Assembly: GCF_011174775.1 (NCBI RefSeq)
Contig: NZ_JAANHS010000005.1
Span: 62,001-126,000 of the forward strand
Reading direction: 5' to 3'
Length of the DNA stretch: 64,000 nt
Origin: Rhodobacter calidifons
GTDB lineage: Bacteria; Pseudomonadota; Alphaproteobacteria; Rhodobacterales; Rhodobacteraceae
Positions 8,971-17,379 of this stretch are shown piece after piece; position 1 is the first letter of the stretch, and every line of letters begins with the position of its first letter. The notes under the pieces were generated by a model, which saw only the letters and a list, made by a program, of their open reading frames with translations, had not been told where the DNA came from and made no database searches. The position numbers were made by a program, and so were the translations under genes.

Positions 8971-10173
8971 ATGACCCTCGCCGCCGGCCGTCCCTATCTG
9001 GCCATTCCCGGACCTTCGGTGATCCCCGACCGCGTGTTGCGCGCGATGCATCGCGGCTCGCCCAACATCTACGAAGGCCCGCTGATCGAACTGGTGGCCG
9101 GCCTGATGCCCGATCTGCGGCTGGTCGCCGGGACAACGGGCCATGTTGCGATCTACATCGGCAACGGCCATGCGGGATGGGAGGCGGCGAATGCCAACCT
9201 CTTCAACCGGGGCGACAGGGCGCTGGTGCTGGCGGTGGGGCAGTTCGGCCTGTCCTGGGCCAATTCCGCCCGCGCGATGGGGGTGGAGGTCGAGGTCATG
9301 GACTTCGGCAAGTCCTCCCCCGTGGACATGGGGCGCGTCGAGGCCGCCCTGCGCGCCGACACCGGGCACCGGATCAAGGCGGTGCTCACGACGCAGGTCG
9401 ATACCGCCAGTTCGATCAAGACCGACATCCCTTCCTTGCGCGCCGCGATGGATGCCGCGGGGCACCCCGCGCTTCTGGCGGTGGACTGCATCGCCTCGCT
9501 TGGCTGCGACGAGTTCCGGATGGACGACTGGGGCGTCGATGTGATGGTCTCGGCCTGCCAGAAGGGCCTGATGACCCCGCCCGGCCTGGCCTTCGTCTGG
9601 TTCTCGGAAGCCGCCCGCCTGCGCTGCGGCCGATCCGACCTTGCGACGCCCTATTGGGCCTGGGGCCCCCGCGCCGAGCCCGAGGAGTTCTGGCAGCTCT
9701 GGGACGGGACCGCGCCGACGAGCCACCTTTACGGCCTGCGCGAGGCGCTGGACATGATCGCCGAAGAGGGTCTGCCCCAGGTCTGGGCGCGTCACCACAC
9801 GCTGGCCCGCACGGTCTGGGCCGCCTTCGACGCCTGGGGCGCGGGCAACCCGGCCATCGCGATGAACGTGGCCGACCCTGCGCATCGCGGCTGGTCGGTG
9901 ACGGCGGCCCGGCTGGGGGCGCCGCACGCCACGCGCCTGCGCGACTGGTGCGAGAAACAGGCCGGCGTCACTCTGGGCATCGGCCTTGGGATGGCACCCT
10001 CGACCGACCCGGCCTATCACGGCTTTCTGCGGGTGGGCCACATGGGGCATGTGAACGCGCACATGACCCTGGGCGCGCTTGCGGTGATGGAGGCGGGGAT
10101 GATCGCGCTGGACATTCCCCACGGGGAAGGGGCGCTGTCCGCCGCCGTCCGGGTCATCGGCACCGGGGCCTGA
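8971..10173 (+). CDS. Class V PLP aminotransferase (alanine/serine-glyoxylate aminotransferase family)
   Basis: The 400-aa enzyme belongs to the pyridoxal-phosphate class V aminotransferases that use glyoxylate as amino acceptor. The PLP-binding lysine is K198 in VMVSACQKGLMTPPG, preceded by the cofactor-contact Asp in LLAVDCIASLG (about 172). The N-terminal substrate loop GPSVIPDRVLRAM is typical. AGGAGA sits 7 bases before ATG 8971, which decides this start over an upstream in-frame one. Donor specificity (serine, alanine or ureidoglycine) cannot be assigned. It stands alone, followed by a strong hairpin. Confidence 0.88.
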   Translation: MTLAAGRPYLAIPGPSVIPDRVLRAMHRGSPNIYEGPLIELVAGLMPDLRLVAGTTGHVAIYIGNGHAGWEAANANLFNRGDRALVLAVGQFGLSWANSARAMGVEVEVMDFGKSSPVDMGRVEAALRADTGHRIKAVLTTQVDTASSIKTDIPSLRAAMDAAGHPALLAVDCIASLGCDEFRMDDWGVDVMVSACQKGLMTPPGLAFVWFSEAARLRCGRSDLATPYWAWGPRAEPEEFWQLWDGTAPTSHLYGLREALDMIAEEGLPQVWARHHTLARTVWAAFDAWGAGNPAIAMNVADPAHRGWSVTAARLGAPHATRLRDWCEKQAGVTLGIGLGMAPSTDPAYHGFLRVGHMGHVNAHMTLGALAVMEAGMIALDIPHGEGALSAAVRVIGTGA

Positions 10174-10194
10174 CCGGCGCGCCCCTGGCCGGCC

Positions 10195-10217
10195 CCGGAG
10201 GGTTTCACACCCTCCGG
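10195..10217 (+). terminator. Hairpin terminator after the aminotransferase gene
   Basis: A perfect 9-bp stem (10195-10203 with 10209-10217) has a TTCAC loop, 21 bases past the stop at 10173. It is followed by GGAGTATTTG but not by a pure T run. Hairpins of this kind are common between genes in Rhodobacteraceae, so it may be a dispersed extragenic element acting as a terminator. Confidence 0.6.
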
Positions 10218-10252
10218 ACCTCCCGTGGAGTATTTGTCCATGGGCAAGCCAT

Positions 10253-11194
10253 TCACGCTGTCCGGTGGCACGGGTTTTCGTCGTGCACAGAGATGCGGAT
10301 GATCTCGTCACAGCCGCTCTCGGCGATGAACCCCAGCGACCGGGCGGTCTTCGCGCCGCAGGCCTGGGCCCAGGAAGTGACGACACCGGGTCGGGCTGGT
10401 GGCGGATCAGGTCCATCGCCGCTTGCCCTGCCACGCGCCGCAGCGTCCTGATCATCTCGGCGCTGCGGGCCGACAAGCCGGGCATCGACAGCGCGCGGCT
10501 GGGGCCAAGCCGGCCGGTTTCCAGCGTCGCTGCGCAGAAGGAACCCGGTCGCGGCGCGGGGGCTGGCGAACCAGTGCCGCAAGCTGTCGCGGACGGGCAG
10601 GGTGGCGGGCAACCCGCTCAGGGGCTCGCGCAGGATCGAGGAATAGAAGCCCGAGGCCGCCCGGTTCGGCGCGCCGGGGCGGATGCAGATCGTGGGCAAC
10701 CGCAGCGCGACCCCGTTCAGCCCCCGGCGCGAACAGTCGGACAGCAGCAGCGCGGTCATCGCCTTCTGCGTGCCATGGCTCGTGCGCGGGGTCAGGTGGA
10801 AATCGTCCGGGATGACCTTCGGAAAGGGCGCGCCGAAGACCGCGAGCGAGGAGGCGAAGACCACGCGCGGGCAGTAATCTGGGATCGCGGCGATGGCGTC
10901 GAACAGGGCGCGCGAGGCGTCGAGGTTGACCGCATAGCCCCTGGCCAGGTCCGCCTCGGCCTCGCCCGAGACCACGGCGGCCAGATGGAAGATCAGCCCC
11001 GGCCGGTCCTTGACCAGGATCGCCGCCGCACCTGGATCGGCCAGGTTCAGCGCCAGTGTGACCGCCCCGTCCACCGGCGGCGGGGCCACCACATCGGCCA
11101 GCGTCAGCCGCGAGAAGGGCAGGGCGCCGCCCATGATCGCCGCGGTCAGCTTGCGGCCCAGCATCCCCGCCGCGCCCAGGATCAGGATCGGCAT
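10253..11194 (-). pseudogene. DenD-like D-erythronate dehydrogenase (SDR), internally frameshifted and lacking the catalytic Tyr
   Basis: The protein is a Rossmann-fold NAD-dependent sugar-acid dehydrogenase of the DenD type. It starts at ATG 11194 with GGAGGGG upstream, has the nucleotide-binding GAAGMLGRK and continues normally to GFLLR. From about 10537 down to 10381 the family sequence (AATLETGRLGPSRAL, then LRRVAGQAAMDLIRHQPDP) continues in another frame. It then returns to the first frame for ARSLGFIAESGCDEIIR. Two compensating shifts thus scramble about 50 codons without creating a stop. In addition, the SDR Y-x-x-x-K motif reads HGTQK, losing the catalytic Tyr. I call it a decaying gene; sequencing error is the alternative. 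It lies 54 bases downstream of the DUF305 gene on the same strand. Confidence 0.72.
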
Positions 11195-11248
11195 GGCCCC
11201 CTCCGTTTGCCGGAAGGGGACCACATCAGCCGCGACAAGCCAAGCGGA

Positions 11249-11617
11249 TCAGCCGCCGTTCCTGGCCAGCCAATCCTTCATCCATTTGATCTCGGCCTCC
11301 TGCGCCGCGATGATGCCTTCGGCCAGCTTGCGCACCTCGGGGTCCTTGCCGTGTTCCAGCACGATCTTCGCCATCTCCACCGCGCCCTGATGGTGCGGGA
11401 TCATGCCGCGGATGAAATCGACATCGGCATTGCCGGTGAACTCGATCGCCATCCCCTCGTGCATGCGGGTGTTGGCCGCCATGAAGGCCATCGCGGCGGG
11501 TCCCATGTCGCCCATCATCGCGTGGCCTTCGTGGCCGGTTGCGGCCTCTTGCGCAAGGGCCGTCGCAGCCGCTGCGGCGGCTGCGATACCCAGGGCCAGG
11601 GTCACAGGTTTCAGCAT
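11249..11617 (-). CDS. DUF305 family secreted protein, possible copper binder
   Basis: This 122-aa exported protein has a signal peptide (residues 1-22, ending ATALA) and a ferritin-like helical DUF305 domain. The family signature FIRGMIPHHQGAVEMAK is present at about residues 68-84, and the helix-forming C-terminus (AAQEAEIKWMKDWL) is normal. A His/Met-rich stretch GHEGHAMMGDMG lies after the signal peptide. DUF305 proteins such as CopM bind copper in the periplasm; that role here is inferred. AAGGAGA precedes the ATG at good spacing. The gene is divergent from the amidotransferase gene. Confidence 0.88.
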   Translation of the reverse strand: MLKPVTLALGIAAAAAAATALAQEAATGHEGHAMMGDMGPAAMAFMAANTRMHEGMAIEFTGNADVDFIRGMIPHHQGAVEMAKIVLEHGKDPEVRKLAEGIIAAQEAEIKWMKDWLARNGG

Positions 11618-11799
11618 GGCAGGTCTCCTTCGTTCGCGTTCCGCCTCTTTTCCGACCTTACCCCATGGGAAGGAAACTCATTTCGGCGTGACCGGGAATT
11701 GTGCCGCGGCTGTGCACGACCTCAGCCGATCTGTGCGCAGCGCCCCCCTTTCCGCCGCCCCTGCACCGGCGTATCCTGTGCGACAGGTGGACATCGCAA

Positions 11800-12606
11800 G
11801 TGGTGACAAGAGTGCAGCGCAAGGGGCAGAGGCCCGTCGTCGGGATCATCGGCAACAGCTACCTCATCAACGGCAGCTATCCGTCGCATTCCGCCGGGAC
11901 GATGAACACCGCCGCCGTGGCCGAGGTTGCGGGCTGCGTGCCGCTCATCATCCCGTCCGACCCGCGCTACATCAGCGTCGAGGAGCTTCTGGAGCTCTGC
12001 GACGGCTTCCTCTTGACCGGCGGGCGCCCGAACGTCCATCCCAGCGAATATGGCGAGGAAGAGACCCCCGCCCACGGCGCCTTCGACCGGGGGCGCGATG
12101 CGATCACGCTCCCGCTGATCCGGGCCTGCGTGGACCGGGGCCAGCCTTTCCTGGGGATATGCCGGGGCTTTCAGGAGGTGAACGTGGCGCTTGGCGGTAC
12201 GCTGCACCCGGAGATCCGCGATCTGCCGGGCCGGATGAACCACCGCATGCCGCCGGACGGCACGCTGGAGGAATGTTTCGCACTGCGCCATGTCGTGACC
12301 TTCACCGAAGGCGGGGTGTTCCACCGCCTGCTGGGCGCGCGTGAGGTGATGACCAACACCCTGCACGGCCAGGGCATCGCCCGCCCCGGCTGCCGCATCG
12401 TGATCGACGGCCACGCCCCGGACGGCACGCCCGAGGCGATCTATGTCAAGGACGCGCCCGGCTTCACCCTGTCGGTCCAGTGGCACCCGGAATGGAACGC
12501 GGCCAGCGACCCGGTCTCGCGTCCGCTGTTCCAGGCCTTCGGGGCGGCGGCGACGGCCTGGGCTGCGGGCGAGCGGCCGGGGGTCGCCAGGCGCCGCTCG
12601 GCCTAG
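11800..12606 (+). CDS. Class I glutamine amidotransferase-like peptidase (gamma-glutamyl-GABA hydrolase, PuuD type)
   Basis: This peptidase C26 family protein hydrolyses gamma-glutamyl bonds, as PuuD does in putrescine breakdown. The catalytic triad is visible: Cys121 in FLGICRGFQEVN, and His229 and Glu231 in VQWHPEWN. No ATG lies near the conserved N-terminus (RPVVGIIGNSYLI). GTG 11800 has AGGTGG 9 bases upstream; GTG 11803 is an equal alternative. The length of about 268 aa is normal. No putrescine genes are adjacent, so the physiological substrate is open. Confidence 0.85.
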   Translation: MVTRVQRKGQRPVVGIIGNSYLINGSYPSHSAGTMNTAAVAEVAGCVPLIIPSDPRYISVEELLELCDGFLLTGGRPNVHPSEYGEEETPAHGAFDRGRDAITLPLIRACVDRGQPFLGICRGFQEVNVALGGTLHPEIRDLPGRMNHRMPPDGTLEECFALRHVVTFTEGGVFHRLLGAREVMTNTLHGQGIARPGCRIVIDGHAPDGTPEAIYVKDAPGFTLSVQWHPEWNAASDPVSRPLFQAFGAAATAWAAGERPGVARRRSA

Positions 12607-12686
12607 GCGGGCGGAATTGCGCCAGATCAGGGTGACCCTGACTGAGGTCGGATAGGCTTGGTGCGTCCACAGGAAAGGGATGCGCC

Positions 12687-13253
12687 ATGTATCTGCTGAT
12701 CGCCTATGCCACGACCGACGGCCAGACCCGCAAGATCGCCCGCTTTGCCGCTGACCGGATGGCGGGGCAGGGCCAGGCCGTCGAACTTCTGAATGTCGAG
12801 GATGCCGAGGGGCTGGACCTGTCCCGCTTTGACGCGGCGATCCTGGCCGGTTCGCTGCATGCCGGGGGGTTCCAGAAGGCGCTCGCCCGGTTCTGCGCCT
12901 CGGCCAGGACCGAACTTGCGCAGATGCCCACGCTGTTCCTGGCCGTGTCGCTCTCTGCTGCCGGGCAGGATCCGGACGACTGGTCGGGCCTGCACAAATG
13001 CCTTGCGGCCTTCCAAGCGGATACCGGCTGGACCCCGGGAGAGGTGGAACATGTCGCGGGGGCCTTCAGGTTCTCGGAATACGACTTCTTCCGCGCCTGG
13101 GCGATGCGCCGGATCGCCGATCAGAAAGGCGAGAAGGTCGAGCCCGGCAAGGACAAGGAATACACCGACTGGGCGGCGCTTGGACGGCGGCTTGACGCCT
13201 GGCTCGCCGGCCTTTCCTCACGCGTCACAGCGGGCGCAGCTTCAGCTTCGTGA
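12687..13253 (+). CDS. Flavodoxin-domain protein resembling HemG protoporphyrinogen oxidase
   Basis: The 188-aa protein has an N-terminal flavodoxin fold with the FMN phosphate loop ATTDGQTRK (residues 8-16) and a second FMN loop LAGSLHAGGF. The C-terminal part, with EYDFFRAWAMRRIADQ and KEYTDW, matches the HemG group of menaquinone-dependent protoporphyrinogen oxidases. Many Rhodobacterales use other enzymes at this heme step, so the HemG function is inferred from the fold and C-terminal motif only. Its 3' end overlaps the convergent CorC/HlyC family gene by 29 bases. Confidence 0.72.
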   Translation: MYLLIAYATTDGQTRKIARFAADRMAGQGQAVELLNVEDAEGLDLSRFDAAILAGSLHAGGFQKALARFCASARTELAQMPTLFLAVSLSAAGQDPDDWSGLHKCLAAFQADTGWTPGEVEHVAGAFRFSEYDFFRAWAMRRIADQKGEKVEPGKDKEYTDWAALGRRLDAWLAGLSSRVTAGAASAS

Positions 13254-14523
13254 TCCGGTTCTCGCGCCGCTGCATCACCGTGAAGCGGAACCCGTGGAAA
13301 CTGAAGACCTGGCCCTCGTTCGGGATCATCTGCGCCTCGTGGATGACCAGGCCCGCGATGGTGTTCGCCTCGTCATCCGGCAGGCGCCAGTCCATCGCCC
13401 GGTTCAGGTCGCGGATCGTCATCGACCCATCGACCAGCCAGGAGCCGTCCTCGGTCTGCACCAGACCCGCATCCTTGCGCACCACGTCGAATTCGTCGGT
13501 GATGTCGCCGACGATTTCCTCAAGGATGTCCTCCAGCGTGATCAGCCCCTGCAAGGCGCCGTATTCGTCCACGACCAGCGCGAAATGCGTCCGCCGCGCC
13601 AGGAACTCGCGCATCTGTTCGTCCAGCGTGGTGGTGTCGGGGATGAAATAGGGTTTCATCGCCACCTTCACGATGTCCAGCGCCTCGATCCCCGGCGCGT
13701 CCGGGCCGCGGACCAGCCGGTCCACCTCGCGCAGAAGGTCCTTGGCATGGACCACGCCCAGGATGTTGTCGTCGCTGTCGCGAAAGATCGGCAGCCGGGT
13801 ATGGGGCGAGGCCAGGACGCGGGTGATGATCTCTCCCGGCGGCAGGTCGGCGTCGATCATCTCGATCTGGCGGCGGTGGCGCATGATCTCGTCCACCGTG
13901 CGGTGCGCCAGGTCCAGCGCTCCCAGCAGGCGGTCGCGGTCCTCCTTCTCCACCGCGCCCTCGGAATGACCCAGCGCAATGGCCCCGGCGATCTCCTCGC
14001 GCAGCGCCAGAAGCGGGTCCGAGGCATCGGCGCGCATCCCGAACAGACGCAGGATCGCGTTGACCAGCGTCCGCACGACCACGATGACCGGGGAAAAGAC
14101 CAGCGTCACCAGGCGGATGGCCGGCGCCACACGGGTTGCCACGGCCTCGGGATAGGTGATCGCCACGGTCTTCGGCATGACCTCGCCGAAGATCAGGACC
14201 AGCACGGTCATCACCAGCGTGGCCAGCGCCACGCCGCTGTCGCCGAACAGCCGGGTCAGCAGCGCGGTGGCAAGTGCGGCCGACAGGATGTTGACGATGT
14301 TGTTGCCCAGAAGGATCGCGCCGATCATCCGCTCGCGGTCGTCGGTCACCCGCAACGCGGCCTGTGCCCCGCGTGATCCGCGATCGGCCTGCGCCTTCAG
14401 CTTTGCACGCGACGAGGCCGTCAGCGAGGTCTCGGACCCGGAGAAGAAGGCGGACAGCATCAGCAGCGCCAGGATGGCGGCAGTGGTCAGCCAGAAGGCA
14501 GTATCAAAGGTCTCGGGTGTCAT
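13225..14523 (-). CDS. CNNM/CBS-domain protein of the HlyC/CorC family
   Basis: The 432-aa integral membrane protein has an N-terminal DUF21/CNNM domain (hydrophobic segments at about 10-30, 65-90, 95-115 and 130-150, with LIFGEVMPKTVA). Two CBS domains follow (about 205-330) and then a C-terminal CorC/HlyC transporter-associated domain (GSMTIRDLNRAMDWRLP to the end). The family is linked to Mg2+/Co2+ efflux or homeostasis; the hemolysin name is historical. It lies 15 bases downstream of xerD in what looks like an operon, and overlaps the HemG-like gene at the 3' end. Confidence 0.9.
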   Translation of the reverse strand: MTPETFDTAFWLTTAAILALLMLSAFFSGSETSLTASSRAKLKAQADRGSRGAQAALRVTDDRERMIGAILLGNNIVNILSAALATALLTRLFGDSGVALATLVMTVLVLIFGEVMPKTVAITYPEAVATRVAPAIRLVTLVFSPVIVVVRTLVNAILRLFGMRADASDPLLALREEIAGAIALGHSEGAVEKEDRDRLLGALDLAHRTVDEIMRHRRQIEMIDADLPPGEIITRVLASPHTRLPIFRDSDDNILGVVHAKDLLREVDRLVRGPDAPGIEALDIVKVAMKPYFIPDTTTLDEQMREFLARRTHFALVVDEYGALQGLITLEDILEEIVGDITDEFDVVRKDAGLVQTEDGSWLVDGSMTIRDLNRAMDWRLPDDEANTIAGLVIHEAQMIPNEGQVFSFHGFRFTVMQRRENRITKLKLRPL

Positions 14524-14538
14524 CGTCTCGTTCCGGGT

Positions 14539-15477
14539 TCAGCCCTTGCGGGCCAGGGGATGCCTGGTCAGGACAAGGTCCTTCAGATGGTCGTCCAGCA
14601 CATGGGTGTAGATTTCCGTCGTGGCGACATCGGCATGGCCAAGCAGGGTCTGGATCACCCGCAGATCGGCGCCGTTGGCCAGAAGATGGGTGGCGAAGGC
14701 ATGGCGCAGCACATGCGGCGTCACCCGCGCCGGCGACAGGCCCGCCCGCACCGCGACATCCTTGACCAGCGCATGAAAATACTGACGCGTCAGATGGCCC
14801 TCCCGCCCCTCGCCGGGAAAGAGAAAGCGCGAGGCCGGGCGTCCGGCCTGCCGCGCGGCCTCTTCCGCGCGGTCGCGCTCGGCCAGCCAGGCCGCCAGCG
14901 CCGCGCGGGCGGGGGTGGAAAGCGGCACCATCCGCTCCTTGTCGCCCTTGCCCTTGACCAGGATCATGCGCGGATCGCCCCGGACGGCGGCGACCGGCAG
15001 GCCGACCAGCTCGCTGACGCGCAGGCCCGTGGCATAAAGCAGCTCGAACAGCGCCGCGTCGCGCAGCCGGTCGGCTTCCGTCCGGCCCCGGCTCCGCGCC
15101 GCCTCCATCAGCCGCGCGACCTCGGCCTCGCTCAGCGTCCTGGGCAGGCCCTGCGCCTTTCCCGGCCCGGTCAGCCGCAGCGCGGGGTTGTCGCCGCGCC
15201 AGCCTTCCTCGAAGGCAAAGCGGTAAAGCTGTCGGATCGAGGACAGCCGCCGCGCCCGGGTGGCCTTCGACAGGCCCTGCGCATCGCAGGCCACAAGATA
15301 GTCCTCCACCGCCGCGCGGTCGGCCCCGGCCAGCCCCGCCCCGCGCCGGTTCAGCCAGTCGGCGAAATCCACCAGGTCCCGGCCATAGGCCAGCTGCGTG
15401 TTGCGCGCAGCCCCCAGATCGGCGGCCCTGGCGTCCAGGAAGGTCGAGATCCAGCGGCTCGACTCGGGGTCGGGCAT
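14539..15477 (-). CDS. xerD: Tyrosine recombinase XerD
   Basis: XerD acts with XerC at dif to resolve chromosome dimers. All catalytic residues of the tyrosine recombinase fold are visible in the 312-aa protein: R153 (ATGLRVSEL), K177 (KGKGDKER), H255 and R258 (HVLRHAFATH), H281 (LLGHADV) and nucleophile Y290 (IYTHV). The N-terminal SAM-like core-binding domain is present. GGAGGGG overlaps the stop of the upstream gene, 6 bases away, so translation is likely coupled. XerC versus XerD was decided on overall resemblance; no phage or integron context suggests a mobile integrase. Confidence 0.9.
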   Translation of the reverse strand: MPDPESSRWISTFLDARAADLGAARNTQLAYGRDLVDFADWLNRRGAGLAGADRAAVEDYLVACDAQGLSKATRARRLSSIRQLYRFAFEEGWRGDNPALRLTGPGKAQGLPRTLSEAEVARLMEAARSRGRTEADRLRDAALFELLYATGLRVSELVGLPVAAVRGDPRMILVKGKGDKERMVPLSTPARAALAAWLAERDRAEEAARQAGRPASRFLFPGEGREGHLTRQYFHALVKDVAVRAGLSPARVTPHVLRHAFATHLLANGADLRVIQTLLGHADVATTEIYTHVLDDHLKDLVLTRHPLARKG

Positions 15478-15483
15478 GGCCGG

Positions 15484-17052
15484 CTAGCCCCTCCGTTCCA
15501 GGATCATCAGCTCCAGCGCCGTGCGCCGGGCCACCGCGTCCAGCCCCGCCAGGCGCAGGATCGACAGGCCCTCCGTCACCCCGCGCAGGTCGCCCTTGAC
15601 GCCCCGCCCGATGCTGTCGATCGCAACGATGACCGCCTCGCCGGTGCGGTTGCCGTCCAGCAGCCGCTGCCCCTCGACCGAAGGCGTCGGGATGCGAAAG
15701 GCGGCCGAGATCGCGCGGGCCATGCTGTCTGGGGGCAGGGCCTCGGCCCCGCGGCCAAGCGCGATCGCGGTCAGGAAGGCCTCTTCCGGCGTGGTCGGGC
15801 TCGCCCGCCGGGCCCAGGTCTCGGCATGGGGCGACAGAAGGCCCACCCGGAAGGCGATGTCGGCCGCCGCGCCGGTCAGCGGCAGGTCAAGCAGCGCCTT
15901 GGCGTAAAGCGTGGCGAAGGGCACTTCCAGCTCGGCCTCCTGCATCCGGTTCCAGACGGCGGGCAGGGTGGCGGCGACGCGCGCGGGATCGCCCGCCGCC
16001 ATGGCCGCGTCGAAGGCCTGGAAGGCGGCCGCCCGGTCCCAGACCCCGCCCGAGGCCGCGGGCGTGTTCTCGGTGTAAAGGCCAAGGATGACATTCGGCG
16101 GGATCGTCCCGGCCCGGGTCAGCCGCTCGGCCGCCTCGATCCGGGCCTTCCAGCCCGAGCGGGGCCGCAGTTCGGCGTAGGAAAAGGCGATGGGCAGGCC
16201 GTCGGTCGGCAGGGGCTCGCCGATCGCGGCATAGATCATCCAGTCCAGCGGCGTCACCGGGCTGGGCGGCGGTGGGACCGGCTCGCCCTCGTAAAGGTCG
16301 GGATCCAGGAACCGCGACAGAAGCTGCTCCTGATCCGCGCTGATCTGGCCAAGCGCGCTGGCGGTCCGGATCGTCAGCGCGGCGGTGTTCCAGTCGCCCG
16401 ACCGCGCCAGGCAGAAGATGCGCGCGGGCAGGGTCGGCGCCAGATGCGGCGCGTTGGCCATGCCGTCGCAGGCCCGGTCCTCCGCCCCGGTCAGCAGCGC
16501 CACGTCGAAGGCCCGGCGGAACAGTTCGGGCGAGGTCACGCCCGCCGCCTCGATCAGGGCTGCCGCCTGCTCCAGCGCGCCCAGCGCCAGAAGCTTGTCG
16601 ATCCGCACCAGCAAAAGCTCGCCCCGGCCCCCGGCGTCGATCGGCGGGTTCAGTTCCGCCAGCAGGATGGTCAGGAACAGCTGGCGCAGCGCCGGCAGCG
16701 CGTCGTCGGGATGCGAGACCAGGCTTTCCGCGATCTCGCGCGTCAGCCCCGCCCCCCAGAAGCCGCGCGGCAGGCCCGAGACCGAGGGCGAGATGAGGCC
16801 GACCCCGTCGGGCGCCGGTCCGTCGAGCGACGAGGTGGTCACGTCGGCGGGCAGCGTGGTTCCGGCAGCGGCCACGGGGGGTTCGTCCGGCAGCACAAGG
16901 CCCGCATCGGGTGCTGCGGCGGCCGGTGTGGCCACCGATTGCGACAGCCAGTCGATGGCCGACAGCGGGCCGCCGGTCGTGCCGGCCTCCTGCGCTGCGG
17001 CGGGCTGGATGGCAAGGATCAGGAACAGGACACCGGCTGCACTAGTCCGCAT
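15484..17052 (-). CDS. Secreted protein of unknown function (522 aa)
   Basis: The protein starts with a clear Sec signal peptide (cleavage after QPAAA, about residue 20). An Ala/Pro-rich low-complexity stretch to about residue 85 is followed by a long, mostly helical Ala/Leu/Arg-rich body that looks like TPR-type solenoid repeats (for example KLLALGALEQAAALIEAAG). No catalytic motif stands out. It lies between the 44-aa membrane peptide, whose stop overlaps its start by 11 bases, and xerD, so it is the second gene of a four-gene operon. I do not recognise a family; a periplasmic helical-repeat protein is the best description. Confidence 0.75.
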   Translation of the reverse strand: MRTSAAGVLFLILAIQPAAAQEAGTTGGPLSAIDWLSQSVATPAAAAPDAGLVLPDEPPVAAAGTTLPADVTTSSLDGPAPDGVGLISPSVSGLPRGFWGAGLTREIAESLVSHPDDALPALRQLFLTILLAELNPPIDAGGRGELLLVRIDKLLALGALEQAAALIEAAGVTSPELFRRAFDVALLTGAEDRACDGMANAPHLAPTLPARIFCLARSGDWNTAALTIRTASALGQISADQEQLLSRFLDPDLYEGEPVPPPPSPVTPLDWMIYAAIGEPLPTDGLPIAFSYAELRPRSGWKARIEAAERLTRAGTIPPNVILGLYTENTPAASGGVWDRAAAFQAFDAAMAAGDPARVAATLPAVWNRMQEAELEVPFATLYAKALLDLPLTGAAADIAFRVGLLSPHAETWARRASPTTPEEAFLTAIALGRGAEALPPDSMARAISAAFRIPTPSVEGQRLLDGNRTGEAVIVAIDSIGRGVKGDLRGVTEGLSILRLAGLDAVARRTALELMILERRG

Positions 17053-17176
17053 TCAACACCACTGGCTTCTTCACCTCGCCCTGCACCGGGGACAGGTCGC
17101 CCAGATAGGCATAGACGGTCAGCCCGAGGAAGCCAAGAATCACCAGCAAGAGGAACGCCTTGATGATCCGACCCAT
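17042..17176 (-). CDS. 44-aa single-pass membrane peptide
   Basis: This very short gene begins at ATG 17176 with AGGAAGGG about 8 bases upstream and ends at 17042, overlapping the start of the 522-aa gene by 11 bases. Residues 4-26 (from IIKAFLLLVILGFLGLTVYA) form one transmembrane helix, followed by a short polar tail ending in VVLNAD. The overlap suggests translational coupling, and the gene heads the xerD operon. I know no function for it. The good ribosome binding site, membrane helix and coupling together support a real gene. Confidence 0.66.
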   Translation of the reverse strand: MGRIIKAFLLLVILGFLGLTVYAYLGDLSPVQGEVKKPVVLNAD

Positions 17177-17200
17177 GATGTAGCCCTTCCTCGACTTCTG

Positions 17201-17220
17201 CCATGGGCTTCATCCCATGG
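17201..17220. promoter_or_regulatory. Inverted repeat in the aroK / xerD-operon divergent region
   Basis: Perfect 7-bp arms CCATGGG (17201-17207) and CCCATGG (17214-17220) lie around CTTCAT, 25 bases upstream of the 44-aa gene. It is a candidate operator or 5' leader hairpin of the minus-strand operon. Confidence 0.4.
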
Positions 17221-17274
17221 GCGTTTCTTGCCGCTCGTCGCCGCCCGATCGGCGGTGCGTCGCGGGTATCCGTT

Positions 17275-17293
17275 CGAATGTATATAGCATTCG
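17275..17293. promoter_or_regulatory. Palindrome around a TATATA core, likely promoter/operator
   Basis: Perfect 6-bp arms CGAATG (17275-17280) and CATTCG (17288-17293) flank TATATAG, which resembles a -10 element. It lies about 90 bases upstream of aroK and 100 bases upstream of the divergent 44-aa gene, so either promoter could be covered. No convincing -35 is visible. Confidence 0.4.
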
Positions 17294-17379
17294 CCAGGAC
17301 TTCACGCCATTGAGGGTGGAAGTTTTCCCGTCGGCAAGTCCTTGCCCGGGATCGGCAGGGCCAGGGGAACCGGAGGGAC

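Noticed and set aside
14539-15477. The tyrosine recombinase as a phage or island integrase
   Set aside because: Its sequence and operon context fit chromosomal XerD, and no phage genes or attachment site are adjacent.
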